Shown piece after piece: positions 11,599-23,230 of a stretch of DNA of 64,000 nt. Each line of letters begins with the position of its first letter. Positions within the stretch are counted from its first letter, which is position 1. The notes below the pieces were generated by a model. The model did no database searches and was not told the origin of the DNA. It saw only the letters and a list, made by a program, of their open reading frames with translations. This stretch comes from Cubamyces lactineus (lineage: Eukaryota > Basidiomycota > Agaricomycetes > Polyporales > Polyporaceae). The DNA is taken from positions 2,108,001 through 2,172,000 of the forward strand of contig JACDTU010000002.1 in the NCBI GenBank assembly GCA_022376465.1, read 5' to 3'. Position numbers and translations under genes: made by a program.

Positions 11599-14500
11599 GT
11601 ATTATGAGGGTTGCAGGTAGACAGGTAGACGAAGACAGGTGAGAACAAACAAGGACAGCGAAACGAGACAGATCTAGTGACGACGGTGACGGAGGCAGAA
11701 GGAAAGGAGGAAGAGACGCGTCAGGTTTGAAACTGAGGTGGGGAGTGTGGCTAGTAAGAGGATGTGGAGGGTAAAAGGAGAGGGCGAGGCGTGCCCTCCA
11801 CGAACGCGATTAAATAGAGCGCGGAGCAATGCGAAGCTAATTAGTGAGACGCGACCCTGTAGAATTCGCACCTCTGCTTGGCTCGCTTGATACCAGTCCT
11901 GTCGACGTCCCTCCGAGCTTGACGCACCCTGCTGCCTCGCCTTATGCCTCGTTCCAATAGAGTCTTGCCCAACCCCTCGCGTGTCGAATGTCTTCGTTCA
12001 TCGTCCAGTGGTCGTTGAGCGGACCAGTCCTGGCTGCCATGTGCAGCTAGCTTCGCGGCAGTGAAGACAATCCAGAGATGAGGTAAAGTTTGGACCGAGA
12101 GCCTCGCTTAGTTGCTAGTCCCCGTGCATGGTGCAGAGCAGTCAAGACGGAACAACGACGTGTAGAGCAGCTTTCGCGTCCCTTCACATGTCTCGTACAT
12201 CACAACGAGGTCTGCGATCGCCACGTCCCAGCAACAACAGTATAATGTGTGGCAGAAGCTTGCAGCACGCGCCCCGTGCGTGCTGAGCTACTCATGATGT
12301 AGTCAGATTTCGGTGAGCTATCACTAGCTTTCATGTGCCTCCTTCAGCCTCTCTCAGAAATGCACAAATAACATGTATTCGCAGATATTCCCCAAATACG
12401 CAGCAGGCCGCCAGGCTGGCCTCAATCCATCCTAGATTCGCGAGAAGTCGTCACGACCCGAGTGACCCTGTCACCAGCGCTAAATGTGGAGGATGGTGGT
12501 GATCAGACGCGGTAAGGCTCTTAACCACCAACACCCTCCATTCAAGAATCTACTGAAGTGCCCGTACCCTGATATGACTGCATCAAGATTGTTTGTATGC
12601 ATCAAGCTTGTGTGCGCAAGACGAAGAGCTTCAAGACTTCAAGTCAATGGCAGATGTGGAACATGCCTGACCGACAACATCAAGATGGCAACCTCAACAT
12701 CGCAAGCAAATCGTGCAAGCAGTGTGATGACCTAATGATACAAGACATTCAAGAGACAAGAAAAGATGGTACGAAGAGAGGCAATATGCCGGCGAAAAGA
12801 TGAGGAACAGTGTCGGTTACATACCGCATTTTCTGTGTGGTGGTTGGTACCGCTGAGCCTTCCCGCGAAGGCGTTGTGCTGCACGATGGCAGTTGCCGTG
12901 AACGTCGTCGTGCGTAAGCCATGGATTGCCTAGCAGATGGCATTGGTCGGGGAGAGCAGCACGACCTGTGAGCTGTATGCGGCTGGCGGGTAGTGCTGAT
13001 CTTGACGTCGCCGCAATGGAGAATGAGAGCATCGTATAATGCATACCCATTGCCGTTGAATGCGGACGCTTGCTGAGTCGGGTGTGCGAAGAAGAAGACA
13101 GAAGACATGAAGATTGACGGCTTGGAATATTCAAGTTGCGGGGCACAAGCAGCGAGTCAAGAGAGCCAGACGACGCCAGGAAACAGCCAGGAGCGGTCAA
13201 GAGCTCCAGGACGACTCAGACGCGCAAGAGAAAGGGTACTTGACTGTCGCCGGAGACAGCATGCACACCGTCGACTGAGAAGAGACTATATGGAGAAGAC
13301 GTCCGCACAGGTCGCAAGACAACGGCGGGAGAGCAAAGTGGGAGGAGAGAGCGGGCCTCGTGTTTGTGGACCGGTTCGATCGAGCTGGACTGCTGCATGG
13401 CGATCGATCCCGCGTCCGACTCCCAGCAGCTCTCGGCCGCCCTCAGCCACCCACCAGCCACCAGCCGATCTTAGCCACAACCCTCCTCAGCCTCCCGCTC
13501 TCTTCCGCCGGCCTCTAAATATTTCCTCACTCCCTCATATGTCCCCAAGAATCAGACAAACCTCGTCAGCCGCCGTCTCGCTGCCCGCGCCACTCGCTTC
13601 AACCTGCTACATTACTCGACGATCTCTTCATCCCCTTCTATCACCGCAACCCCGACATACTTTCTTCAGCCTTGCCTTGCCGCTCGTTTCCTAGCTTTGA
13701 ACGCCATGTCCCCGATATCACTGCCCCCCATGCCGACTGAGGACTCTTCCGCGGCCGTCAATAGTTATCCGGACAAGCCTCCCAAATTTCGCAGCAAAAA
13801 CCAGACGTCAAGCCAGCCAGAGATAGACGGGAAATCCCAGGACGGCGTCCAAGACTACGTGAGTGATTCCCCATAGCCTTGCGGCTCGCAGAACGCTGCG
13901 ACCAACATTCGAACGACCGACCGACCTACACCACCGTACGCAAATGAGGATCGTCTCTTCAAAGTCTATCCCTTGAGCTGCACACCGAAGTCTCCGCGTG
14001 CAATTTAGGACTCCGGGGCATGTACGGAGAGGCATCTATGAAGACGTCTAGCCAGAGATCGCCTCATCCCTGATCAACCACCACAACGCTCATGACCACC
14101 GGTCAAATCAAGGTTCTGCTACAGATTGGCCCATACAAAATAGAGATATCTGTGGAACCATGCGACACAACCCCCAAGGAACAAGACACGGAGCGGCTGC
14201 TGAGTTGACTGGCGAGGTGGTATTGCCGTGCTCAAGTAAGCCCGTGCTCTTGAACCTCGAGCGTTGTCGCCCTGCGGTGTTTGTGGCTCGCAACTACAAG
14301 ATGTGTGAGGCGACGGGACCCTGTGTTCACTGCATGGACTCCCCGAACGAAACCTCGGCGAAGTCTGGCTACAAAAAGTGGGACGACACCTCCTAGTAGA
14401 CACTGTAGCTCACACAATTGTACCCATCGCCACCGAGGAAATGCGGACCATTTTTATGATCGTAATTGCGAGCCAATCACCACATTTGTGAACCGGCGAG

Positions 14501-14771
14501 AGCAACTGTCGGAGCCGTGTTGGAAGGTCGCGAACATACAAATATATGCATTCGAGTCGTGAGTACGTTGGATGCTCACCGACTACTTCGATTATTTGCT
14601 CACTATCTGTCGTTAACACGCATGTAGGCATTGCAATCGCAATAGACAATGGGTACATTGCAATTGCTCGAGGCGCGTACTCCTCGAGCTTCAAAATGGT
14701 ACAACGGAGTACATGCCATCGTACAATCGTCCACTCTCGGAGAAAAGCGCGTATAACATCATCGCTCAGCA
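11599..14771. other. Spacer with duplicated upstream DNA and one weak candidate exon
   Basis: About 3.2 kb without a firm gene. The part near 12480-12610 resembles 7500-7630. A plus-strand exon starting at ATG 13706 (MSPISLPPMPTEDSSAAV...) runs 51 codons to a good GTGAGT donor at 13859, but no following exon could be identified with confidence. The stretch 14400-14720 is AT-richer than its surroundings. No RNA gene was recognised. Confidence 0.35.
12480..12610. repeat. Diverged duplicated segment, copy 2
   Basis: This is the counterpart of 7500-7630, about 5.0 kb away. The two paralogous small genes are 4.8-4.9 kb apart, so the same offset applies to both gene and flank. Confidence 0.45.
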
Positions 14772-15886
14772 TCATGCCTCGGTCGGCACTAGTGGCTCCG
14801 CGATCCCGTCGTCCTCCCAACACCCTGGACCGCCCTCGATGCGCTCCATCCACAGCTCACGCAGACGGACGATGCACTCCGGCGGTGCGTCCGTGCCCTG
14901 GTGCGGGCGACGCTTGATTCGCGGCAGCAGGACCGTCATGGGAACTTTGACGTGCTCTGGCATCTCCTTCAGGTGCTGCAGGAATTGGGAGTATGCTACC
15001 GCTGCCAAGCCGGACTGGAGGTCAGAGGCTGGCGGAGGATGGGGGAGGACCATGACATATTGGAGATGCTCGAACCGATGATTCGAAGGCACCCGACCTG
15101 GACACAGCAGAGTGAGCGACAAACTCGTACAGATGCAAGAAAGACATTCTGACCGATGGCTTGTTCGAACGTCTCAAGGGTTGTGTGCGGGCAGTAGTCG
15201 AGTCTCGACACTCGCAAATGGGTGAGTGCCGGTGCATGAGCAGTCCAGTTCAAGAAGTTGACATCTTTGCACACAGGCGTGAGGATATGGTGTAGGCGCC
15301 GCAGCGACGGATAGAAAACCGTGTCGCCTTCCGCGGAGCTGAAAGGGAGGAAGCTCGGGTCTCCACCGATGAGCGTGAGCTCTTGCAATCGCGGAAAGGC
15401 ACAGTTGACAACGCTCGAGCTGCGCCAGCGCGCCTGGCACAGAGCGAGCGAATATAGGTCCTCGGCCACAGTTCGGATGAGCATGGGGATGACGCGGTTG
15501 TACTGCTCGTCGAGGTTCTCCTGCGCTGAGCGCCAGTGCTGCGTGCGCCTCTGCAGGATCGCGAGGAACTCCGCGCGGGACGTCGGTGCCTTCGTGGACA
15601 TAGGAGGCATGGCGGACGGGCCCTGGTTATTTTCATGGTACGACAGCCAAAGGTGGCGCACGCGCGGGCGTACGTCGGTCGCGCGCGCGCACTCGCGCTC
15701 GTATGCGTGCAGGAACTTCTCGATTTTGGTCGGGGAGCTGAAGAGCGCTACGGAGTAGAAGCGCGCGGGGCGCGAGGTCGCGCGGATGCGTTTTGACACG
15801 AGGGCGAGCGCGCACCCCGTTTGTCCGCCATCGGTGCAGGCGTAGGAGAATATGTGGTCAAGCAGCTCAACTGCTAACTTATCCAT
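14772..15886 (-). CDS. F-box domain protein
   Basis: F-box proteins link substrates to SCF ubiquitin ligases through Skp1. The N-terminal 45 residues (LAVELLDHIFSYA, then ALALVSKRIRATSRPARFYS) have the spacing of the short F-box common in basidiomycetes: LPxE-like start, hydrophobic IF, then LVSK and an aromatic YS. The rest has scattered leucine-rich blocks (FPRLQELTLIGGD, APALTHLRVSRLDYCP) that resemble degenerate leucine-rich repeats used for substrate binding. One intron near 15100-15160 joins EQAIG to RVPSNHRFEHLQYV, giving roughly 350 residues. Basidiomycete genomes carry large, quickly changing sets of such genes, which suits this accessory stretch. The substrate is unknown. Confidence 0.75.
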
Positions 15887-17803
15887 TACGAGCGAGGGAG
15901 GAGGAGCGTCGATTGAGCGAAGGGGTAGTAGAATGTGCAGTCGGTGGTTGCGTTGCTTGGGCCCGAATGTCAGCCGCCTGCGATGTATATACCTGCTGCC
16001 TGTAAGATCGCATCAGAGAGACATGGCTTCGGGTGGATCCTAACACGCAAAGAACGTCGAGCGTGTGGCCGCTTCACACCACGTCGCCCCGCGAGCACCG
16101 TCAGAGTTAGGCTCATCTACGCGGGCGGTGTTGGGGAAGCCAGCACCCACCGGGCGCGTCGGATCGCAGCAGCATTGTTGATGCCGACGAGCCCCGAGAA
16201 GCGTCGATTGCGCGACGACGTGCGTGCGCGAGGTGGAGATAGCAGCAGCAGATCGCTGTGTTCGAGAGAATTGACGGGCCCATCGACCACAAGAAGGTGG
16301 GATCGAACTTTGCTGCTCCGTGTGCGTTACCAAGGCTGTGTTCCTTAATTCAGCGGCGAGCCTTCGTTGCAGCTCTTGGGGTGGTCAGCGTTCGCACCGT
16401 CGCAAGACGGTCGGAGACGAGATGATGATGGCCACAATGAACAGCGCAGCTGCCCCTTCGGCGAACACGGATACAACGCTAGCGCTCGTATCTTTGCCTC
16501 TGGATCAGCACTGCCACCTGCTATTGCATCCCTGCGTACCGCATACGAGACGCCTGGAGTCCGCCGTGTCCCCGTGTCCACTTTGAGTGTGGAGTCTACT
16601 CATAGTTTGCCGTCGAACACTAGCCTTATCGTTTACTACTCCCTTTGGATATCAGCGTGATGACGATACTCGCCCCGGGGGCATCATCTGTTTGTCAGAG
16701 GGCCGAATCCCGGTTGACCGTCGCTGCGCAACCGTCAATTCTATGTCGTTCGTCATGTGGCGTCGGTGAGTATCTCAATTCTGAGCTACATGTTCTGAGG
16801 ACATTTTAACCTTTCGAAGTAGCAGAGCATATATTGATACTAGGCAACAGTATACTGAGAACGAGAGACCGACGTCAATTTTACACCGTGGGCACTGGGT
16901 TGGGCTAATAACCTCAATCACTCCACACGGCGTAAATGGAGTATACTATCTCCAATAAGTCTATAATCGTGGTACGTTCGATGTATGCGGCATTGCCCAC
17001 GATAATTGCTTGAGGCAACAATTACCGAGCACGATATACAGGCAATCTTGCGCATGACCCCTCAACAGCCTGGGGCTGCGGCAGTGACTGTCATGACGAC
17101 TACTCCCTCCGCCCTTCTTGTCCCCACGCCGCAGTTACGACAGCCGTCCTTCTACTTAAGCGAGTTATCTACGAACATAGGGGCGTATCTAGAACTTTGA
17201 GGGCTCCTGTCAGACAGACTTATTGCTATACGGCGTGCTGGGATTTTCCGCCCAGCTGCAGCTTCGTTCACTGCTGAAGATCTCGCTCCTCATTATGGCA
17301 ACATTATCTCCCATTTTCTGACAGAGCTTGTTGCACCATCGGGGTCCGGGGATTCACGAACCGTTCCAGAGGGTATCCTTCCTCCTTGGCGACAGGCTCG
17401 TGTTCGCAGCGAAGTGCCCTATGCCTGGTTCATGCGAACTGCCCTAATATCTTTGACATTAGCATCGATCTACTTCATCTATTCCCCTCGTATCTTCCTT
17501 ACGGCCAGGCTTCTGACCGCTCAAATCAGAGTATTGACCTGTGGATGTCTCCACCGAGATCTGCTGAGCCTCGCATAGAGCTCAGGCGCTGCGAGGATGT
17601 AGACTACCGCAGCTTTGCCCGCTCCAGCTCAAGAGATTGAAGATACACACTTGACTTATTGGGCGGTGGGCACGCTAAAGCGCCCGAGTCCGGTGTACCG
17701 GCCCCACAGCAGTACCCGGTGTAAGCGTACCCCACAGAATGGCATTTCGGACGTACTCTGCCAGCCGGAATGCCCTCTCTCCAGTACCGTACGCAGGCAA
17801 AGT
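15887..17803. other. Spacer with one unusually open stretch, no gene assigned
   Basis: Nearly 1.9 kb between the F-box start and the oxidoreductase start. On the plus strand a frame stays open from a TGA at about 17200 to a TAG at about 17577. Its translation ends in a hydrophobic, membrane-like segment (WFMRTALISLTLASIYFIYS) but has no ATG before its last third, so it would need an upstream exon. The stretch 16780-17010 is AT-rich. No known family was recognised. Confidence 0.3.
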
Positions 17804-19377
17804 ATGGCTGCTGTAGTACAGATACCCAAGTCTACCAAGGCCCTCGTGTTGCGCAAGACTGCTCAGGCGACGAAGCCCGTCTACCATGACGCGGTGCTTG
17901 AGGAGCGACCAATTCCTGCACTCAAGCTGGGGCAGGTCCTCGTTCGCATACACGCATCTGCGTTCAACCACAGAGACGTGAGTCTACAAAACCTCATTGT
18001 TCGGGGTCGCTGCTTACTGAAACACGTGTGTAGCATTGGATTCGCAAGGGATTGTACCCAGGAATCGGGTTTGGAAGCGTCCTCGGAGGAGACAGCGCAG
18101 GTGAGCTTCTCCCCCCTGCTGTTACACGCTGTTGCACGGAATCACTGACTCCTGAGCACCCATGATCATCTCATAGGTATTGTGATTGCCTCAGGAGACA
18201 AAGATGACCCCTTGCTGCAGAAACGCGTCTTCCTCGTCCCCATGCGGGGCTGGGAACGCGATCCCGAGGCGCCCGAATCACCGTCAGTCAGCACGACGTG
18301 GCTTCTGTGGCATGGATGTGCCTTCTGACGTGGTAGTGGCAGTTTCTACATCCTTGGCGGGGGAAAGGCGAACCCCCTTGGGACCTTCGCCGAGTACGTC
18401 GTCGTCGAGCGCGACCAGGTCATCCTTACGCCGGATCACCTCGACGATGTGCATGCTGCTGCCTGGCCGATAGGCGCAGTAACTGCTTGGAGGTGCGCTC
18501 GGGCTTGGAATCCCCCTCTTCGTCACAGGAGTCAGGATATTGACGCATGCCACTCGCATCGCCAGGGCGACCATGGTGAATGGCTCTGTGAAGCAAGGAG
18601 ACAATGTCCTCATTACGGGCATCGGCGGCGGCGTCGCCCTCGTCGCGCTACAATTGTGCGTTGCAAGGGGCGCGAACGTGTACGTCACCAGTGGGAACCA
18701 GGACAAGATCCGCAAGGCGGTCGAGCTAGGCGCAAAGGGCGGCGTGAGCTATAAAGCTGGTGCGTTCCCGCAACCCCACTCCTACGTTAAAACGCTCCTC
18801 TTCATGCATGATGTGCTCCGTGGGTAGATGACTGGCCCGTTCAGCTTGGAGCTCTGCTGAAGAAGAACGGGGCTCCGCATCTGAACGTCGTCATCGACGC
18901 AGGCGGAGGAGATATTCTGGGCAAGACGTCGGGCATCCTGAAAGCAGGCGGCCGCGTCGTGGTGTTCGGAATGTAAGACCTCCCACTGCGCTCCGCGCCT
19001 GTCGAAGTAGCGCTGACCTGCGGCCTCTGCTACGCGGACTTGACAGGCACACGAACCCCAAGGTGAGCATGACAATGCGCGAAGTGCTGAAGAACCAGAA
19101 ACTCTTCGGTAAGTCCATCACATATCGCACCGTTCCAATCGCCGACGGATTGTATGGCCGCGTACACACAGGGTCGACGATGGGATCGAAGCAAGACCTC
19201 ATCGACGCGACCCAATTTCTGGCGCAGCATCGTATAGTGCCCATCGTGTCGGATGTCCTCGACGGGCTCGAGTCCGCCGAGCGGGGATTCCAGATCCTGG
19301 AGCGCGGCGACCACTTTGGCAAGGTCGTCATTCGCATCGTGCCCGACTCCCCGAAGACGTTCCCCGCGAAGCTCTAG
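17804..19377 (+). CDS. Medium-chain (MDR) alcohol dehydrogenase/quinone-oxidoreductase-like protein
   Basis: MDR enzymes are NAD(P)H-dependent oxidoreductases with a GroES-like N-terminal domain and a Rossmann fold. The N-terminal exon (KALVLRKTAQ, GQVLVRIHASAFNHRD) continues through short introns into HWIRKGLYPGIGFGSVLGGD, FYILGGGKANPLGTFAEYVV and AAWPIGAVTAW. The nucleotide-binding region reads DNVLITGIGGGVALVALQLC. The last exons give VVIDAGGGDILGKT, AGGRVVVFGM and a C-terminus ending in FGKVVIRIVPD. The usual zinc-ligand cysteine is replaced in the HWIRKG region, so it is probably a zinc-independent member. The 63-nt intron near 19108-19170 has no stop in frame and could be misread as coding; GT-AG ends and family alignment (LFG joined to GSTMGS) favour an intron. 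The substrate cannot be told. Confidence 0.85.
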
Positions 19378-19910
19378 AACGGCTGGCTAGGTCGCCTGCA
19401 TACGTTGTAGGCCTGACGTTGAGCGACGTAACACCACGGAAGGTTGGGACTCGGATGGACGCAGTGTCCCTCAAGAACTTGAGGCGCACCGCACTATTAG
19501 CAACATCTAGCTGTATATATGTATGTACAACAATCCGGAAGCACCTATGCTATGACGACATGACGAACTAGATATGTACACACAAGGGAGAGAGGGACAT
19601 GACGGAGGAGATCCAGGAAAGAAAGTAGACGAGGACACATGAGAGAACATGACAGGACATGACAAGAAGAGGCGACAAAAACGTATCATATATGCAGTCC
19701 GGATTGAGCGCGCGGGCGACGTCGCTGGGCAGGGGCCTCATAGTAGCATCGGACGGGCCCCTGCACCGCAGCAAGAGCCATGGCGGATATTACGAGGAGG
19801 CTAGTGGGAAGGATAAGTAGGGGGCGCTCGGCTGTAGATACACACACGACCATCCAGTGTTTACGAGGAGCAGCACATCGCAACACGGCCAGAGCGAGCG
19901 GGTCATCTAC
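19378..19910. other. Intergenic region between converging genes
   Basis: This holds the 3' regions of the oxidoreductase and the PNS1-like gene. It is relatively AT-rich around 19500-19690. No gene or RNA was seen. Confidence 0.5.
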
Positions 19911-22667
19911 TCAGAACAAGTCACTCCCTGGGAACAGCTGGCTCGCCTCCGCGTCCTCCTCGTCGCTCTCCAGCGGAGGCTCCAGCCTCGAGACCGGCGC
20001 GCCCGGACGACTCAGAGTCGTCTCATTGGGCATGCGCTGGCTCAAGGGCAGCCTCGAACCTGTCCCACTGGCCCCGAACATCGAGACTGCGTGCATGTTC
20101 GCTTGCGAGCTCATGCCGGATGAAGCGGGGGAGTACAGGTCGTACCCGGGCCCGTCGTCTGCGGGAGAGTGATCGACCTCGAATGGGTCTGGGGTCGGGT
20201 CGCGATGTGGAGGTGGTTGTGGCATGAGCGGCTGCTGCCTAGGGGGAGGCGGGATCGGTGGGGAAGAAGAGATAGGTCTTTGCCGACGGCTCGTGTCCTG
20301 CAATGGAGGCACGGCTGCTGTGCCCGGTGCCCGAGACGATGGCTGCGCAGCGGGGACCGAAGGCTGGGGACGTCTGTTGCGATTCTCATACTCGAACTGA
20401 CGGTACGGCATGTCAGTAGCTTATGATTGCCATACGGTTATACACACTCACAGCAGCGAATACGTCATTGCGACGGAGTTCCCCAGAGTCCTTATCGATA
20501 CAATAGCAGATGTACAATGTATCCGCTCTGTCGATTTATGAGTAATCTGGTCTTCCCCGAACAACCGAGAGAAAGCTACGCACGTATCCTTGACGAGACC
20601 GATACAGAACATGCCTACAAGGGCAGTTACTCCTCCGGCAAGCAAAGATGCAGAGAGTGCCGAATCAGGCGCATTGAGCGTGTGCGCAACGAACAAGTAA
20701 GTGGCCAGAGCGAAGGGGAAGCACAGTGTGAGCGGTGCGACGGTCAACAGGGTGAGAGGAGCTAATTAGGCAGTGTAGGTCAGTCTGCATTCGCCCGTCA
20801 TAAGGAGCTCATTGACTCACGCTCGGTCTTGAACCGTCTCCTGTAGTTCACCAAGGCCGGATTCTCCACCGCACCAGTGAGCGCCCGTGCCCTGCGCGCA
20901 CTCGGGAAGAACGCATCGCCCGTCAGACCCGTGTACACAAGCGCATAGGTGCTCAGCGAGCCTGTTGCGGCCTCCAGATACCCGACAGCCATGCCTGCGC
21001 CAACGCTGACAATGCGCATGTACGGTGGAAGATATGCGGGCAATGCGCGCAGACCGATGGTGATGAGACCCATCACCCGGATGGCGGTGACGATAAGTGC
21101 GGAGAGCACGATCGTTCCCAGAGACGGTTGTGTTGCTCGTGTGAGCGCTGCATGAATGGTGTGGGTCGACGTCGGTGGTGGTGGTGGAAGTCCTGGGCTG
21201 GAATGTTGACTGTGAGCCGCGAACATATAGTGGGCTTAGCTGTGGACTCACTCGGCAAAGTACCATGCACCGATCACACCTGCGCATGTCACTCGCAACA
21301 ATCCCCGCGCAACTCCCCATGTCCACAGCCAAACGCCAATGGTGCCCGCGATTGCCCAATGCGCCCACTCACTCACATGCCAAGCAGATCGAGTGGAAGT
21401 CAACGGCATGAAGCGGCCCACGAGGAGGAGCCGGAACGCGAGCGTAATGAAGGGTATGGAGAGCAACAGCATAGCCAGTAGCACAGCGGGCGAGAGCGCG
21501 AGCAAGAAGGGGTTCTCCATAAGCAACCGAGTGGTCAGAGTCAGTAGAGATGATGCGGTGTGAATGTCACGGGGGAGGTTCAGCAAGCGTCGCCCAGTGA
21601 GGACTGCCAGGACCAGCGGCACCAGGGAGAACAGCCGAAGGCTAACTCACGATGAGCGGGACAGATTGACCAGGAGATAGCACGACTCACCCAACGGTCT
21701 CCCCCCAAGTTGGCTCTTGATCGCCATCCCACATGAAACTCCCGACAAAGGCCCAAATGGCGGAGATAAGCAGTGTTGCGGGGATGAACACAGAGGTAGC
21801 TACCATGACGGGCTTGACGAAAACCCGGAGGAGGAATATGTGGATATAGCAGACAACAGCACTTAGAAACGTCAGGATGGTGAGCAGTGGCACGGTGTGT
21901 AGCAGGGTAAAGTAGGGGGTCTTGCGTCGATTTGAGGAGTCATGGGTGAGGAGGAGGGCGAGTATTGAGCCAACCAGACATATGCTGACCCCAGCACACC
22001 ATATTGTGGTCCATATAGAGTCGTTGAACTTTCGCCGATTACGAGGGACGTATCGGGGGTCAGGGAGAGAGAAGACGTCCACCGGTCGTGTGCGACCGTC
22101 TCGGGGGAGCAGAGACTCGGTAAGCGATAAGGAGACGGCAGTGCGGGGTGGAGGTGGGGGGTGTGAAGGCGAAGAGTATGGTGAATGCGTGCGATGGGGT
22201 GATGGAGAGCGAGGATGAAGTATATCGGGAGGAGGATTGGCGGAGTCGGCAGAGGAATTCGAGGGTGAGGGCGAGGGGGAGCGAAGAGGAGAGGCATGAG
22301 CAAGCCATCCCTTGCCGCCATCAGCCTCTGATACACCTAGGAGAGGTATAGATGCTGCCTGCTGCCTAGAAACACCAGGCTCGTCCTCGTCTAAGCGTAG
22401 ATATGGGTCCTCTTCATCATCGTGCGGCAGTGGTTGGGGCTCCCTGTCTCTCCGGACAGTGGTCCTGCTCATGCCGCTTGCATGCAGATGTGGATCATCG
22501 AGGTCATCAAGATCGCCTTCGTGCGCGTTGCCTGCATGAGAGCCATTGTCGGTCGAAAAAGAGTAGAAGAGGGGCTGAGAGGAAGACAGACTAGATGCAG
22601 CGGTCTGTTGCCTGTTGAGAAACTGAGATGCGTACGCCGCGAACGAGGCCGCCATGGTGCTGGGCAC
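19911..22667 (-). CDS. PNS1: Choline-transporter-like membrane protein (PNS1/CTL/SLC44 family)
   Basis: CTL proteins are multispanning membrane proteins; animal members transport choline, while the role of yeast Pns1 is unclear. The N-terminal 220 residues are cytosolic, with acidic and Ser/Pro-rich sequence. Then come hydrophobic segments in separate exons: TTIWCAGVSICLVGSILALL, a HTVPLLTILTFLSAVVCYIH-like span, PVMVATSVFIPATLLISAIW, FLLALSPAVLLAMLLLSIPF, AIAGTIGVWLWTWGVARGLL, IVLSALIVTAIRVMGLITIG and LLAGGVTALVGMFCIGLV, about ten in all. The family signature near the C-terminus, DTLYICYCIDKDSGELR, is joined across introns. A long Pro-rich, disordered tail follows (PPIPPPPRQQPLMPQPPP). The start at 22667 (MPSTMAASFAAYASQF) is the first in its frame; the inner ATG four codons on is also possible. 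Confidence 0.85.
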
Positions 22668-22860
22668 TGCCTACAAGCCCGAGGAGCACGCCAGTGTTGA
22701 AACCGCAGAGGCAGGGGACGAAGCGAGCGAAAAATTGAGAGCCAGGAGGTAGGCGTCGAGGAGAGGGTTACGTAGACACCGTTAGCGACGACAAGGCTGA
22801 ACATGCCTCGCGAGCTCAGGCCGCCTAACTGACTCAATGCTCTTTGCGAGCCGTCTCGAG

Positions 22861-23148
22861 CTATGCGTACAACTGATCCTCATATGTCTGTTGGAGCGGA
22901 AGGTAGCACGCCCAGTATGTTATCCTTGAGTAGGGTACAATGGCCCTGTGTACGAGAACATAAGCTGCATGGATTGCATTCAGCAGCCACCAACTTGAAG
23001 AGACTGGCCGACTGACGCCATGAGGAACGGGCGTCTGTGTGGGAAGCGCCTGCTCGGCCAATCGCTGCCGCAGCAGACGGCGGATCGGAGACTCAGAGTC
23101 AGTCGGACGCGTACCCCGCGGCGGGGCAGGCGCCGACGTCGGTGGCAT
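22861..23148 (-). CDS. Small hypothetical protein with a hydrophobic segment
   Basis: A single uninterrupted frame of 95 residues in the gap between PNS1 and IML2. The N-terminal half is Pro/Arg-rich (RRLLRQRLAEQALP), and the second half has a hydrophobic, aromatic stretch (SSWWLLNAIHAAYVLVHRAI) followed by YWACYLPLQQTYEDQLYA. It could be a small single-pass membrane or membrane-associated protein. Its ATG is 82 bp from the opposed IML2 start, so the two would share a compact divergent promoter. I do not recognise a family, and the evidence is limited to length, composition and position, so this could be a chance frame. Confidence 0.4.
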   Translation of the reverse strand: MPPTSAPAPPRGTRPTDSESPIRRLLRQRLAEQALPTQTPVPHGVSRPVSSSWWLLNAIHAAYVLVHRAIVPYSRITYWACYLPLQQTYEDQLYA

Positions 23149-23230
23149 ACCTATAGGCGGCCTACCTCAGGCTGCAACGGCCATCCGCTCGTATATCTAT
23201 CCTTCTCCTCCACACTCATCTACATCTACC

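Noticed and set aside
5024..17803. Possible mating-type locus with small pheromone precursor genes
   Set aside because: The gene-poor stretch with tandem small genes suggested it, but no small frame ends in a CaaX motif and no homeodomain or STE3-type receptor is present.
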